Origin: Nannobrachium achirus | Taxonomy: Eukaryota; Chordata; Actinopteri; Myctophiformes; Myctophidae | Assembly: GCA_963921795.1 (NCBI GenBank) | Contig: OY997661.1 | Coordinates: 38,208,622-38,272,621 of the forward strand | Direction: 5' to 3' | Length of the DNA stretch: 64,000 bases | In this document: one piece after another, positions 1 to 64,000 of the stretch | How positions within the stretch are numbered: position 1 is the stretch's first letter | Layout: every line of letters starts with the position of its first letter | The notes under the pieces: model-generated | Databases searched by the model: none | What the model saw: only the letters and a program-made list of their open reading frames with translations | What the model was told of the DNA's origin: nothing | Position numbers and translations under genes: made by a program

Positions 1-32
1 CTTCATCATACAAGGCCATCGCACAAAAGTAG

Positions 33-111
33 AGAAAACAGCTGATTTACAAGCACACAACGCCTCGCGGTGCGAGGCGGCGTGTGCTTATAGATCGGCT
101 GTTTTCACTAG
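33..111. repeat. Dispersed hairpin, copy 1
   Basis: Palindrome with stem AACAGCTGATTTACAAGCAC and a loop-proximal GCCTCGC/GCGAGGC stem. It belongs to a host repeat (about 1-190) whose other copy, in opposite orientation, is at 54080-54260. Confidence 0.75.
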
Positions 112-359
112 TTTAAATCATTTTAAAAATGATAAATACAAAACAAACGGTTTTCCACCCGACAATGACGATGTATACAAGCTCACAAGGGGTCAATTCA
201 AAGAAGACGCAACAATTCCAAGATAAAGAAAGAAAAGTTCAAAAAGTTTCAAATGGCTAAAATAGCCAATCTACTGTACAAGCTCACAACTCGTCGCTAT
301 GTAATCAGCGATTTCCGCTTGGTCATACATACAACTACTGTATACGCTGTAGGGCTGAA

Positions 360-800
360 AAGTGGTTAATTAAGCCATTTAGGCCTAGAATTATTTAATG
401 CTTTAACTATTGAAAAATAGCAGATATACAAGCTCACAGTGCGTTGCAAGCTTGTAGATCTGCTATTTTAGAAAAATCATGATTTGTTTTTGCAAGTCTT
501 TGAATATATCTATTTAAAAGCGAACATTTGTAACTCAAATATTTGCTTCTGGGTGGTCCCTGGATCAACATATTTTCAGATGGGGGTCTGCGGCCAAATA
601 CCTGTAATTTTGGGGGTTCCTTGACATGAAAAAGTTTGAGAACAGCTGATTTAGAGGAAGGATTCAGAAGTCGGGTCAAAGATATTCAAAATCTTGCACA
701 CATTTTCATGGGTTTTTCAAAGATAGCAGATCTACAAGCTCGAGTTTGTATATCTGCTATTTTTCACTAGTTAAAGCATACAATAATGGCGACTCGGGCA
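360..800. repeat. hAT-like repeat with two hairpins
   Basis: Hairpins at 412-470 and 718-766 bracket a segment resembling 8560-8940 in inverted order (shared phrases such as TTACAAATGTTCGCTT and CAAGGACCCCC). A third partial copy lies at 50400-50530. Confidence 0.6.
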
Positions 801-1200
801 GGCATTCAAGGGCTTTGAGGGTTAATGTGCCAGGGTTTTTCTCCAGGGCATTGCCAGCGAGCAGGCATCTAGCACCCAGGAAGCAGACCAACAACGGGCG
901 GCATTGATTCAACCATGGGGTCTTTGTTGTGCTTCCCGAAAGAAGCTGGAAACTCATTACAGGACGTGGCAGGAGTGTTAAACACGACGTTTCATGTAAA
1001 TGAACGCAATGCGAGAGAAAACAAAAGAGGGATGGAGAGAGAGAGAGGAGGAAGAGGAGGCCAGGAAGGAGAGAAGGGGAATGGGAGAGAGGAGGAGGAG
1101 AGGAGGGGTCTGGTCACGTGACCCTTCCCTCCATTCACATAATCTCAAAGAGGAGTGGCTACAGTTGTTGGTAGCAACCGGCCAGAGTCCCAGGGAACTT

Positions 1201-1236
<36 letters not shown>

Positions 1237-1264
1237 ACACACCCGTGTGTGTGTTTGTGTGTGT
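1201..1264. repeat. GT microsatellite
   Basis: Interrupted (GT)n with a CACACAC inversion in the middle. Confidence 0.9.
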
Positions 1265-1305
1265 GCTGAACTTGTATTCTAATAAGTGTGAGAACCAAAT
1301 GTCCC

Positions 1306-1964
1306 CAGTGGTGACAAGTAACTGATTACATTTACTCGAGCACTGTACAGTTCTATTTTGAGGTACTTTTACTTTAGTGGAGTATTTCCATTATTGTCAA
1401 TACTTTTACTTCTGCTCCACTACATTTCAGAGGAAAATATTGTACTTTAACTCCACTACAATTATGTCCGTCACGTCACACTTTTGCCCTACTATTATCT
1501 CTGCCACCGTTGGCCCTATCGATGCCAGACTGTGCACACACACTCCTTGGATGGCAAATCACAACCTCCGCCCCTGATTTCTCACATGGCCCTCCTCTAG
1601 CGCCACCATCAGCCCGATTTTTGCAAAACATATTTTTGGACACTGCTCCTACAGATTTTGGCCGAAAATCACTCAAAGCGGTACACAGTAGCTCTAAAGT
1701 CATGTTATCAACATGGATCTGTCCCATTTCCCATATTCCCTCATGATTCGCTACGATTGCCTTCTAAAGCTTTTGTATGCGACGTGACGGTCACTTAACT
1801 CTCCCGATTAGGGAGTCTTACTGGTATGTTTGAAAATGCATTGTCGGATTCCACTCTAGGTATTTTGGTGTGAGGGCACCCTAAATTAGAAATACTCTGG
1901 TTAAGTAGAAATGGACTACCTCAACATTTTTACTTAATTACAGTACTTGTACTTTACACCACTG
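1306..1964. mobile_element. hAT-like non-autonomous element, split by another repeat
   Basis: Starts CAGTGGTG and ends CTTTACACCACTG, like the elements at 2500-3880 and 57185-57637. An unrelated repeat (about 1463-1825) interrupts it. No transposase is seen. Confidence 0.6.
1463..1825. repeat. Unclassified dispersed repeat (CGTCACACTTTTGCCC family)
   Basis: The same sequence recurs at 43125-43480 and, truncated, at 47555-47775. It contains TAGCGCCACCATCAG, GGATGGCAAATCACAACC and CAACATGGATCTGTCCCA. A relative is at 63292-63714. Confidence 0.7.
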
Positions 1965-2980
1965 GTCTGTCCGCACAAGTATGGTAATATGCGTGCGTGC
2001 GTGCGTGCGATTATCATGGTTGAATGGACAGCTTGTGTGTTATCTGCCACCAGTACCCTGGCCCCAAGAATGACACTTCACAGGAATTCAGGCTTGTGTG
2101 TGTATGCGCGCACACACAAATGACATGTGCACACATGCAAATGACATGTATGTGTGTGTGTGAGAGAGAGAGAGGGGGCTTTAAAATATGCATCCGCTTG
2201 CCCGGCTGTTCCTTGTGATGTTTGTTCGGGCCTCGGGACCATGTTTTTTCAGCCGGGAAAGACGGGGAGAAAGAGGTGGTGGGGGGATGAGCATGAGATC
2301 CCCACTGTTACATCTTAGCCTCTCTCTCTCCTCTCTATCTTTGTGTCTCCCTCTCTCCCCCACCAATTCTGTTCCAATTCTGTTCTTCCCATTCACTCTA
2401 CTGCACTGTCAAATTCTCTCTCGCTTTTGCGCTCTTGCGCTCTCTCTCTCGCTCTCGCTCTCGCTCTCTCGCTCTCTGTGTGTCATTTAGTGTTCTGACC
2501 AGTGGTGGTCTGGAAAAAGTATTCACATATTTTACTTAAAGGTGGCCTGTCACCTAAAGGGTTACTGTCACTAAGTTTAAGAATCAACTTAAAAAAACAA
2601 GTTAATATTTGTATGATGTCATTGTGGGAAGGCGCAATTATAAGCCAATCAAATGAACTGTCTGTATAGCCTGATTGTATGTCTACTTACTGTACTGGTC
2701 AGCTGTTGTTGGGGGGCGAGGGGCAGATTACACTGTGACATGAGCTTCAGACTGTTTCAGACTGGTTTCAGACTGTTTTCAGAGAAGCTCATGTCACAGT
2801 GTAATCTGCCCCTCAACCCCTTTAGGTGACAGTACCCCTTTAAGGTAAAAGTAGAAATACTGCAATTTAGACATACTCTGTTACAAGTAAAAGTCCGGAA
2901 TTCAATATGTACTTGAGTAAAAGTATGAAAGTATTGACATAAAAATATACTTAAAGTAGGAAAGTAGAAGTACAAGATGT

Positions 2981-3020
2981 TTGAAAATAGCAGATATACA
3001 AGTAGATCGTCTATTTTCAA
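2981..3020. repeat. Dispersed hairpin, minimal perfect form
   Basis: TTGAAAATAGCAGATATAC pairs with GATCGTCTATTTTCAA in 40 bp. The same host position carries a longer hairpin in the copies at 57332 and 26760. Confidence 0.75.
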
Positions 3021-3216
3021 ATAGCCTAGGTATAAAATGGGGCTAAAGTGCATTAATGTATGTTTTACAATATAATCATTTATATCTGCAAAGTAACTAG
3101 TAACTAGTTTTCATATAAATGTAGTGGAGTAAAAGTACAATATGTACTTAGTAGAAGTAAAAGTATTGGAAATTGGAAATACTCAAGTAAAGTAAAAATA
3201 ACTCAAGTGTACTTAA

Positions 3217-3833
3217 CTCTTTGAGTGCCACCCATTTCACCACTAGAGGGCGCCCAGTGGCCATAGAAAATCCCATAGAGATATGCTGGTATATGCAGAA
3301 GCCCTGCAGCCATGACTTGCCTGAACACTTTCCTTTGTGCATGTACAGGAAGAGGATGAAGTTAGCTTGAAGTTAGCTATTGGCTACCAAGCATTTTAGA
3401 AGCCTTATTTTCGTCAACTTAGCCATGATTAAACCTTGCACACCTCATGCATGGGAAAAAAACAGAGAAGAATGAGCTCTAAAAAATCCAATGCAATCCT
3501 GGATTGCATTGGAGTGGATTTGTGCAGTTTGTTCACAGCTTTCAAACAAAAAAATCCGATTGGAAATCCGTTCAGGCATTCTTGAGATAATCGCCATTAT
3601 GTTTTACATGTTATGTAAACAAACATGGCTGCCCTGTATGTTAGATGGGGTTGTATGGGGGTGGAACATGCAAAATCGCGATTGAAATCATGTTCACTAG
3701 ATTTGATGGGGTCCAAAAAAAAAATTCAAAAAAAACTTTTTTTTTTTTTTTTAATATCCCGAACATGTTCGGGATAGGCACTCTGGTATGCGATAATATA
3801 TCCCGAACTAATTCGGGATAGGCACTCAATGAG
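3217..3833. mobile_element. piggyBac-type MITE (TTAA target)
   Basis: Flanked by TTAA at 3213-3216 and 3834-3837. Ends CTCTTTGAGTGCC and GGCACTCAATGAG are imperfect inverted repeats. It has a poly-A/T centre and a palindromic CCCGAAC/GTTCGGG segment. Non-autonomous. Confidence 0.75.
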
Positions 3834-5479
3834 TTAAGTACAGTACTTAAGCAAATGTACTTAGTTACTTTACACCACTGGTTCTGACAGAACATGTATG
3901 TTTGACTGACCCGTACGGCTTCCATATTTAATGCGAGTTCAGTTGACCTTAGAAGGAGCCGCCAGGGGGTCGTGAAGTGAACGGAACTCTGGTGTAAATC
4001 GTTAACAGAGTGAAACATCCAGTGGTGCAGGGAACTGAATGATTTATCAAAGGCCTGTTGAGGAAGCTAAGCTGCTGTCTTCCAGAGATCCTTTATTCTG
4101 ACGGTATAACCTTACTTTTTGGGGTCAGGCAGAGGCCATTTTTAGTACAGTATACTAGGGATGGGACTATATGAAAATGTCATATCACGATTATTGTGAC
4201 AAAAGAAATCGCGATTTGCGATATTATTTGTGCCATATTTGTTCGCCTATTATTATCGCCAGGGTTGAAGTGGTTAATAACTTAAAATATAATGAATAGA
4301 TGAGTGTATGTAATGAACTAGATCTGCACTCTGTCGAGGTGCCAATCTTGTGCACTCGTGGCCATGTATACAGCAGACTTCATTGGCTGTTGATGGTGAC
4401 ACGCGACAGATACACCGAACGCAGTACTTGCGCACTCTCTCTAATGAATACCCAAATGTCATAAATGAACGCTGCATAGAAACTAAATGACCGCCACTAA
4501 ATTTGCTGTTGCGTAGGCTTACCTGAGCTATATATTGGTGATATACAGTATGTAGTTTGCGATCTGTCTCTCTCTCTCTTCTCACTGTCTGTCACTGTCT
4601 CTCTCCCTCTCTTTCTCTGCTCCTCGCTGTCTGTCACTATGTCTCCCTCTATCACTCTGCTTTCACTCTGTCGCTATGTTTCTCTCTCTCCTGGGCTAAT
4701 GTGTGTACACCTCTGATCCGTGTACCAGTTGAATTATATATGAGGGGTAAACTGCTATTTGATTTAGGCTTCTAGAGTTGCAGTCTCTTGTTACTGCCTG
4801 TCTGCACGCACACGCGCGCGCGCACACACACACACACACAGCCTTCCATCTGACTAGACCACACATCCATTACAGCTGATAAGAAGCGTGAGTGAGACGC
4901 ACACAGAGAAAAAAGGACAATGATTTATGAAGAGTGACAGTGAAAGGGACAGATAATTTGGAAGGCCGGATGTGTCTTGTCTGTCACACTGACCGTTGAC
5001 ATGAGAGACAGGACAGTGTAGTACTGGAGGACAGAACAGTAAGCCCAGCTCAAGTGTGCTGTTCAACGTTTTTAATTTCAAAGAGCATCATAACATCGAC
5101 ATGCTCAAAAGCTTAAACTTAGATCTCACGGATCTGCTACTTTTGATTAGAGTTCTCAAATTCTGCCCGAACCCGACCATACCCGAACCCGAGCCGACAT
5201 TTAGGGTAAGGTAGGGCCTAAAATGTATGCGAATTAGTCGGGCCGGCTAGGGCCTCTGGCTCGGGTCGTGTCTGCCCAGTCAGGGCCCAGTTAGGGCCGG
5301 GCCTTCATTTTCAGGTCCGTTGAGAACTCTCCAATACTTTTACTTTTGATATGTTTGTGTGACGCTGTGGCGTGATCAGGCAGGGTGTTGATTTGAAGTT
5401 GGAATAAGTGTGTGTGTGTGTGTGTGTTAGAGTGACTCACTGCCTCAGTCTGATGCCCTCAAAAGTCTAGTATCTCCCT

Positions 5480-5570
5480 CGGTCCATAGGGATATCCCTT
5501 TGGATCAATGGTTTAGAATAGATAATCGACTTTCACGCTGGAGACCTGAGTTCGAATCCTGGGCGTTACA
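5480..5570 (+). repeat. tRNA-derived SINE fragment
   Basis: Contains GAGTTCGAATCCTGG, a box-B-like pol III element, preceded by a degenerate A-box-like stretch. No full cloverleaf was verified. Confidence 0.45.
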
Positions 5571-7021
5571 TATACCGTAATATATATATAGGCCTATATA
5601 AGAGGTTTTTGACTGACAGCAATGATATTTAGGAATGGACAGCCTGCCGCACCCTGGCTGCCCTGGCCTGCTGTGTGAACTATGCTCCTAGAAATCTCCT
5701 GTAGTGCGGGAACATGATAATAGAGACAGAGCGCTGGAGATTGATTGCATTTTCTGCAGTGAAAAAGTCAGAATCTTCATGTTCAGACATCTATCACAGT
5801 GGTTCTCAACCTGTGGGTCGGGGGGGTCCCCAAATTAATTTGTCCCCAGATGATTAACTTAACTCATTTCCTGTGATCCCCGTCGAAACCGGAGATTTCC
5901 CACTGTACCACTCTGCGATGCCCGAGGAGCCCGAAGATTTAATTAGCTTTAATCATTATGTAACGATTAAAAGTATGGTCGCTGTATATAGCCGCTTCGG
6001 AGACTTTAGGCCCGCCTCCTAACTGGCTCACTAGTGCTCGTCAAAAGTGTGACGTGACAGACGGACAGATGGATGGACTGACTGACAGCCGGTGGAGGTT
6101 TTCATAGTAACTTGTAATCTGACGGTCGCAATTAAATACATAGAAATGGTAATCTAAAAGTAGACCAAGAACCTAATCAATAAAATCAAAACAATCAAAA
6201 CACCAGTTATATGTACATCGAAGCTATACACGCTATCTTCGATGTATGATAGGATGCCAAGTCGAAAATAGCCCTGACATCGGCCTATATAAAAGAAAAA
6301 TGCTATCTAAATTACATGTAGGCCTACGGTCATTGAGGGTAGGCAAGTGCTACGCGTCGGTAAGCACACACAAGCTTTGTCAGACTGCCAGACTTGGCTC
6401 ATGTCTGCTATTAGTTCTACTTAATCACAAGCATGCCTTCAACAGATTGTGTGTCTTAATTTCACGTTCCCAGAGGTTTGATATTTCCCTTAAACCAAAC
6501 ACGTGTGTGAATGAGTGGTGATGACATTTTCCAAGGATCTTCCTAAGGAATGAGATAATTTGTCTTTTCTTTTTTGATGAGGGAGGGGGTTTAGAGACAG
6601 TGAATGGACTTTTTTTTATTTTATTTATCATTACACAAGACAAAGGCATGTCCTGCAATGAGTCAGTCTGAGTCGCCGGTGTCTGTCTCAGAAGTTCTTG
6701 GCCAAAATGTGTTCAACTGAACTCTCTCTCTCTCTCTCTCTCTAGCTAGGGGTTGCGTTCTAGGGGTTGCGTTGGTTAATTAATTTGGCTCAAAGTGATG
6801 CCGGACATGTTTGGCTACCTGAACATAACAACAGTTGCTAAGCTCAAACTTATAATATTGAGTAGATATTTGACCATTATCTAACTTTCTGCTTTTTTTT
6901 CCTTCTTTTTTTTACTGCAAAGGGTTAACCCAGAACCTGATAAGCCGATACCTTCCAGAACCAGTGACTTTCTGGGTTCCCAGAGCTCATGTTGGTAGTT
7001 GGTACTACCTTCCTAAACAGG

Positions 7022-7125
7022 GCCCAAATTAGGTTCTTGGAACGGGATTCGAACCTGCGACACACTGTCAGGCTTGGCATTGCAGCCTAGGGTGCCCTAG
7101 ACCACCACGCTGGTCGGCCTGGGGC
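7022..7125 (-). repeat. tRNA-derived SINE, reverse strand
   Basis: On the minus strand it reads a tRNA-like head ending GCAGGTTCGAATCCCG, a strong box B. It lies just upstream of exon 2. Confidence 0.55.
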
Positions 7126-7306
7126 CATTTTCCTTTTTTTCTTTTTCTTTTTTCAAATGACTGAAAACCAGCATACATTGCGAATCCGACCAACTGTGTT
7201 TGTCATGGCACTGACAAGGTTTTCCTCTTTTTCTCCCGGTTCTTTCCACCTCCTCCGTTCTCTCTCCTTCTCTCCCACTCTCTCTGGTGTTTCCACTCTT
7301 TCCCAG

Positions 7307-61466
<54,160 letters not shown>

Positions 61467-62060
61467 AGGGTGGCAGGGTCGATCCATCCCCACACCAACA
61501 CCACCCGTCCCCATCTCCTCCGTCAGCCTGCATTCTCCTCCCCTCCTCCAGTCTTTTTAATTCTCTGCATGAATATTTTGTCTTGCTGCTCGGAAAAAAA
61601 AAAAAAAAAAAGAAACGATAAAAAAACGTTTTAACCTGCGATGGGGAAGATAAATAAAACCCAATTGGAAGGTGTTTTTTTTTTATATTAGAGCAGTGGT
61701 TCTCAAAGTGGGGTCCAGGGACCCTCATGGGGGGCCCTTGTGGGCGTTCCAAATGGACCCTTAAGGTTCTATAACTCTAGCATGCAAATGGAACCGTGCG
61801 CTCTCAGAGTTATGGGAGGGTTCTTGAAATGAATATGTTTGAGAGCCACTGTTGTTTAGAGAATGCTTGATACTATTACTACTAATAGACAAAACACTGA
61901 GACTGATGAAGAAGATGATGTTGTTACCATGCTAATGATGTTATGAACACACTGACATGACTATGCGTGCCTTGTTTATGAAACAGGACCAATATTTTAT
62001 ACATGTTTTTAACAGTTATGAACGTTCAATAAAAATACGCTCGAGTCAGGTCCCACCTGG
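61467..62060 (+). other. 3' untranslated region with two candidate poly(A) signals
   Basis: Non-coding sequence follows the stop. AATAAA occurs at 61653-61658 and at 62028-62033. The second is followed by GT-rich sequence near 62050-62095 and looks like the main site. A short hAT-like element (61693-61851) sits between them, so distal transcripts would carry it. The exact 3' end is inferred. Confidence 0.6.
61693..61851. mobile_element. Short hAT-like MITE in the 3' UTR
   Basis: It opens CAGTGGTTCTCAAAGTGGGG and closes GTTTGAGAGCCACTG, giving inverted ends of a common fish hAT-type family. A related copy begins at 55931. Confidence 0.6.
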
Positions 62061-62168
62061 GTGTCTTGTCTCATTTTTTTGTTGTTGCAATGGACCCTTT
62101 GCTAAACCCCAGCCCATACGTGATTGTCCAATGCTAGCTTAGCAACCTTAAAATGTCTTAGTTGTCAG

Positions 62169-62170
<2 letters not shown>

Positions 62171-62233
<63 letters not shown>
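62171..62233. repeat. CA microsatellite downstream of the gene
   Basis: About 31 CA units. Confidence 0.97.
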
Positions 62234-62239
<6 letters not shown>

Positions 62240-62309
62240 AATCATCTATTCATGTCCTCACACAAGTGCACATACGAGGACACAAATATTATAGGTGCAA
62301 TAAGGTTTA

Positions 62310-63009
62310 ATACGCTTCCAATCCAACTTTATTTATAGAGCACATTTAAAAACAACAGAGTTGACCAAAGTGCTTTACAAAAATCACAGCAAATAAGAAA
62401 AAAGAAATAAAAACAAAGATAAACATAAAAACACTGATGGGCATAAAATAGAAACTCAAAAAACAAACACAGATAAAATTCACTCTGGATTAAAAGCTTG
62501 GGAATAAAAATGTGTTTTAAGACGGGTTTTTAAAAACAGTGAGTGAGGGTGCCAGTTTGATCGTGAGGGGGAGTTCATTCCAGAGCTTAGGGGCAGCCAC
62601 AGAGAAGGAGAGAAGGCTCGATCACCCCTACGTACTAGATTGGATCTAGGGACCACCAGCAGTAGCTTGCCTGCTGATCTCAATGTCCTTTTGGGGACAT
62701 AAAGTTCGAGGAGATCAGATATATAAGTTGGGGCTAGTCTATGAAAAAATTTAAAAGATTTAAAAACGTAATCCTAAAATGCACATGGAGCCAGTGGAGT
62801 GAAGCCAGCACAGGGGAAATATGGTCACTCCTTCTGGTGCCTGTCAAAAGGCGAGCAGCCGCATTTTGTACCAACAGTAACCTATGAAGGCCGCCATGGC
62901 TAACAACGCTCCCTCCACTGCATGGCTCCCAGTTGCCGCCTGCACAAACGTCCACCTCCATACCTTCAAAGCCTGATCGTCGATTGATCACAAAAACCCA
63001 CCCATTCAC
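62310..63009 (-). pseudogene. LINE (L2-like) ORF2 C-terminus and 3' tail
   Basis: On the minus strand: LLLVQNAAARLLTGTRRSDH, ISPVLASLHWL, then GDRAFSP and FLKTRLKTHFYSQAF, ending in GTAAAGCACTTTGG and CTATAAATAAAG. These are typical of L2-type LINE 3' ends. Truncated and frameshifted. Confidence 0.7.
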
Positions 63010-63287
63010 TCAGATAAGCAAACACCGGAAAGCTGAGAGAACCCTCGCTAAACAAAAACAGGACAATGATCCTATCGGCTTAAACTCTGCCCTCCTGGCC
63101 CCCAAACTGTGGAATAAACTCACAGTTGCACTTAGAACCGTTGCACTTAGAACGGCAGACTCACCCCCTAGCTTCCACCGTGGTCTGAAGACTCACTTCT
63201 TCAAACACCATCTAAGCCCAAAGCACTTAACGTAGCACCCGCCTACCCTCAATGACATACATGTAATTTAGATAGCATTTTCTATGT
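63010..63287 (+). pseudogene. Second LINE 3' fragment, opposite strand
   Basis: The plus strand reads LLAPKLWNKLTVALRT and FHRGLKTHFFKHHLS, an L2-like C-terminal end. TTGCACTTAGAACCG is tandemly repeated inside it. Confidence 0.6.
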
Positions 63288-64000
63288 TTTTGTCTCCACC
63301 AGCCGAAGGCTGAGGGAGAGTATTTTCCCCTCCGTCCGTCCGTCCGTCCGTGCGTCCGTCCGTCCGTCCGTGCGTCCTCGCAGTTTGTGAGCAGCTAATC
63401 TCAGTCACCGTTGGCCCGATCGCTGCCAAACTGAGCACACACACTCCCTGGATGCCAATCTAGAACCTCTGCCCCACATTTTTCAAATCAGCCTCATGGT
63501 GGCGCTATAACAGGCCGATTTGTGTGGCCTGGTTGTTACCAGCTAATCTCCGGCGCCGTTGGCCCGATCGCTGCCAAACTGAGCACACACACTCCCTGGA
63601 TGCTAATTCAGAACCTCTGCCCCACATTTTTTAAATCAGCCTCATGGTGGCGCTATAACAGGCCGATTTGTGTGGCCTGGTGGAGACCTGTGCTCGGAAG
63701 AGCACTGCTTCTAGTTTTTATTATGTTTTCACTGTATAGGTGCTTACCTACCTTTTTCTTAGATTAATATTTCTATGTCTCACCGTTGCACTTAGAACCG
63801 TTGCACTTAGAACGGCAGACTCACCCCCTAGCTTCCACCGTGGTCTGAAGACTCACTTCTTCAGACTCCACCTAAGCCCAAAGCACTTACCGTAGCACCC
63901 GCCTAACCTCAATGACATACAGTACATGTAATTTAGATAGCATTTTCTATGTTTTTTTATTATGTTTTCACTGTATAGGTGTTTACCTACTTTTTTCTTA
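63119..64000 (+). repeat. Tandem duplication of the LINE 3' end, one copy interrupted
   Basis: The second copy starts at 63783 (TTGCACTTAGAACCGTTGCA) and runs off the window. The first copy is broken at 63292 by a 423-bp repeat (63292-63714); the second copy is uninterrupted across the same point. Confidence 0.85.
63292..63714. mobile_element. Dispersed repeat with (CCGT)n and an internal 145-bp dimer
   Basis: Begins GTCTCCACCAGCCGAAGGCT. It contains (CCGT)n at 63330-63378 and two copies of CCGTTGGCCCGATCGCTGCC (63410 and 63556). Related to 1463-1825 through GGCGCTATAACAGG/TAGCGCCACC-like text. Confidence 0.65.

Larger units (their letters stand above)
2500..3880. mobile_element. hAT-like element with perfect 8-bp TSD and nested insertions
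   Basis: Begins CAGTGGTGG and ends TTACACCACTG. Both ends are followed outward by the same 8 bp, GTTCTGAC (2492-2499 and 3881-3888), the hAT signature. Inside are an inverted repeat (2540-2845), a hairpin (2981-3020) and a TTAA-flanked MITE (3217-3833). No transposase. Confidence 0.85.
4000..7306. other. Intron 1 or 5' flank: no exon recognised
   Basis: Contains simple CT- and CA-rich tracts (4560-4690, 4809-4840), a tRNA-like SINE (5480-5570), hAT fragments, and a reverse SINE at 7020-7130. No convincing exon 1 (ATG plus a few codons plus a donor) could be picked out. Confidence 0.5.

Noticed and set aside
915-1121. Exon 1 of the ATPase at an ATGGGG near 914
   Set aside because: The codons that follow do not match the family and no donor follows at the right place.
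1000-1298. Glu/Arg-rich ORF
   Set aside because: Product of a purine-rich low-complexity stretch; no conserved features.
62734-63235. Neighbouring host gene downstream
   Set aside because: Both frames are LINE ORF2 C-terminal fragments.

Overview
The window is vertebrate nuclear DNA, most likely from a teleost fish. The evidence is one long multi-exon gene with GT-AG introns, very long CA/GT microsatellites, hAT-, piggyBac- and foldback-type elements, a DIRS-type and a Penelope-type retroelement, and tRNA-like SINEs. No prokaryotic features were seen. The species cannot be named from the sequence alone.

A single host gene fills the window on the + strand: a Na+/K+-ATPase catalytic alpha subunit, closest in my reading to alpha-1 (atp1a1). 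I place 22 coding exons from 7307 to 61466. Together they give 3075 nt, or 1024 codons plus stop, in one uninterrupted reading frame across every junction. Only the tiny first coding exon (about four residues in this family) is not found. It is either upstream of the window or unrecognisable in the repeat-filled first 7.3 kb. All hallmark motifs are present: [32 protein letters not shown], the M5 SNIPE segment and the ETYY terminus. Two intron positions differ from the mammalian gene as I remember it. The usual 204-nt exon 4 is split 102+102, and the usual 199- and 110-nt exons 9 and 10 are fused into one 309-nt exon.

Layout: 1-7306, repeats upstream of exon 2. 7307-16576, exons 2-6 with CA arrays and hAT-like elements. 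16750-20440, a foldback transposon broken by two nested insertions. 20605-20739, exon 7. 20785-21212, a hAT-type MITE. 21271-26502, an internally deleted DIRS-like element. 28062-28179, exon 8. 28180-37066, the largest intron, which holds a Penelope-like element (33474-36836) inside an older repeat. 37067-43887, exons 9-12. 43888-45296, a 33-bp minisatellite built from the exon 12/intron junction itself. 45541-61466, exons 13-23. 61467 to about 62060, 3' UTR. 62171 to the end, intergenic microsatellite and LINE fragments with a tandem duplication.

Three patterns deserve attention. (1) Exon-intron boundaries of this gene have been copied into the adjacent introns: donor sides of exons 12 (42 extra copies), 20 and 21, the acceptor side of exon 19, and possibly exon 5. 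(2) More than 30 short hairpins share a stem core (AGATCTACAAGCTCACAACGC) and sit inside at least five different repeat families, and the outer stem appears to match the host family. (3) Several nested insertions can be read against an uninterrupted copy of their target inside the same window, which gives exact insertion boundaries.
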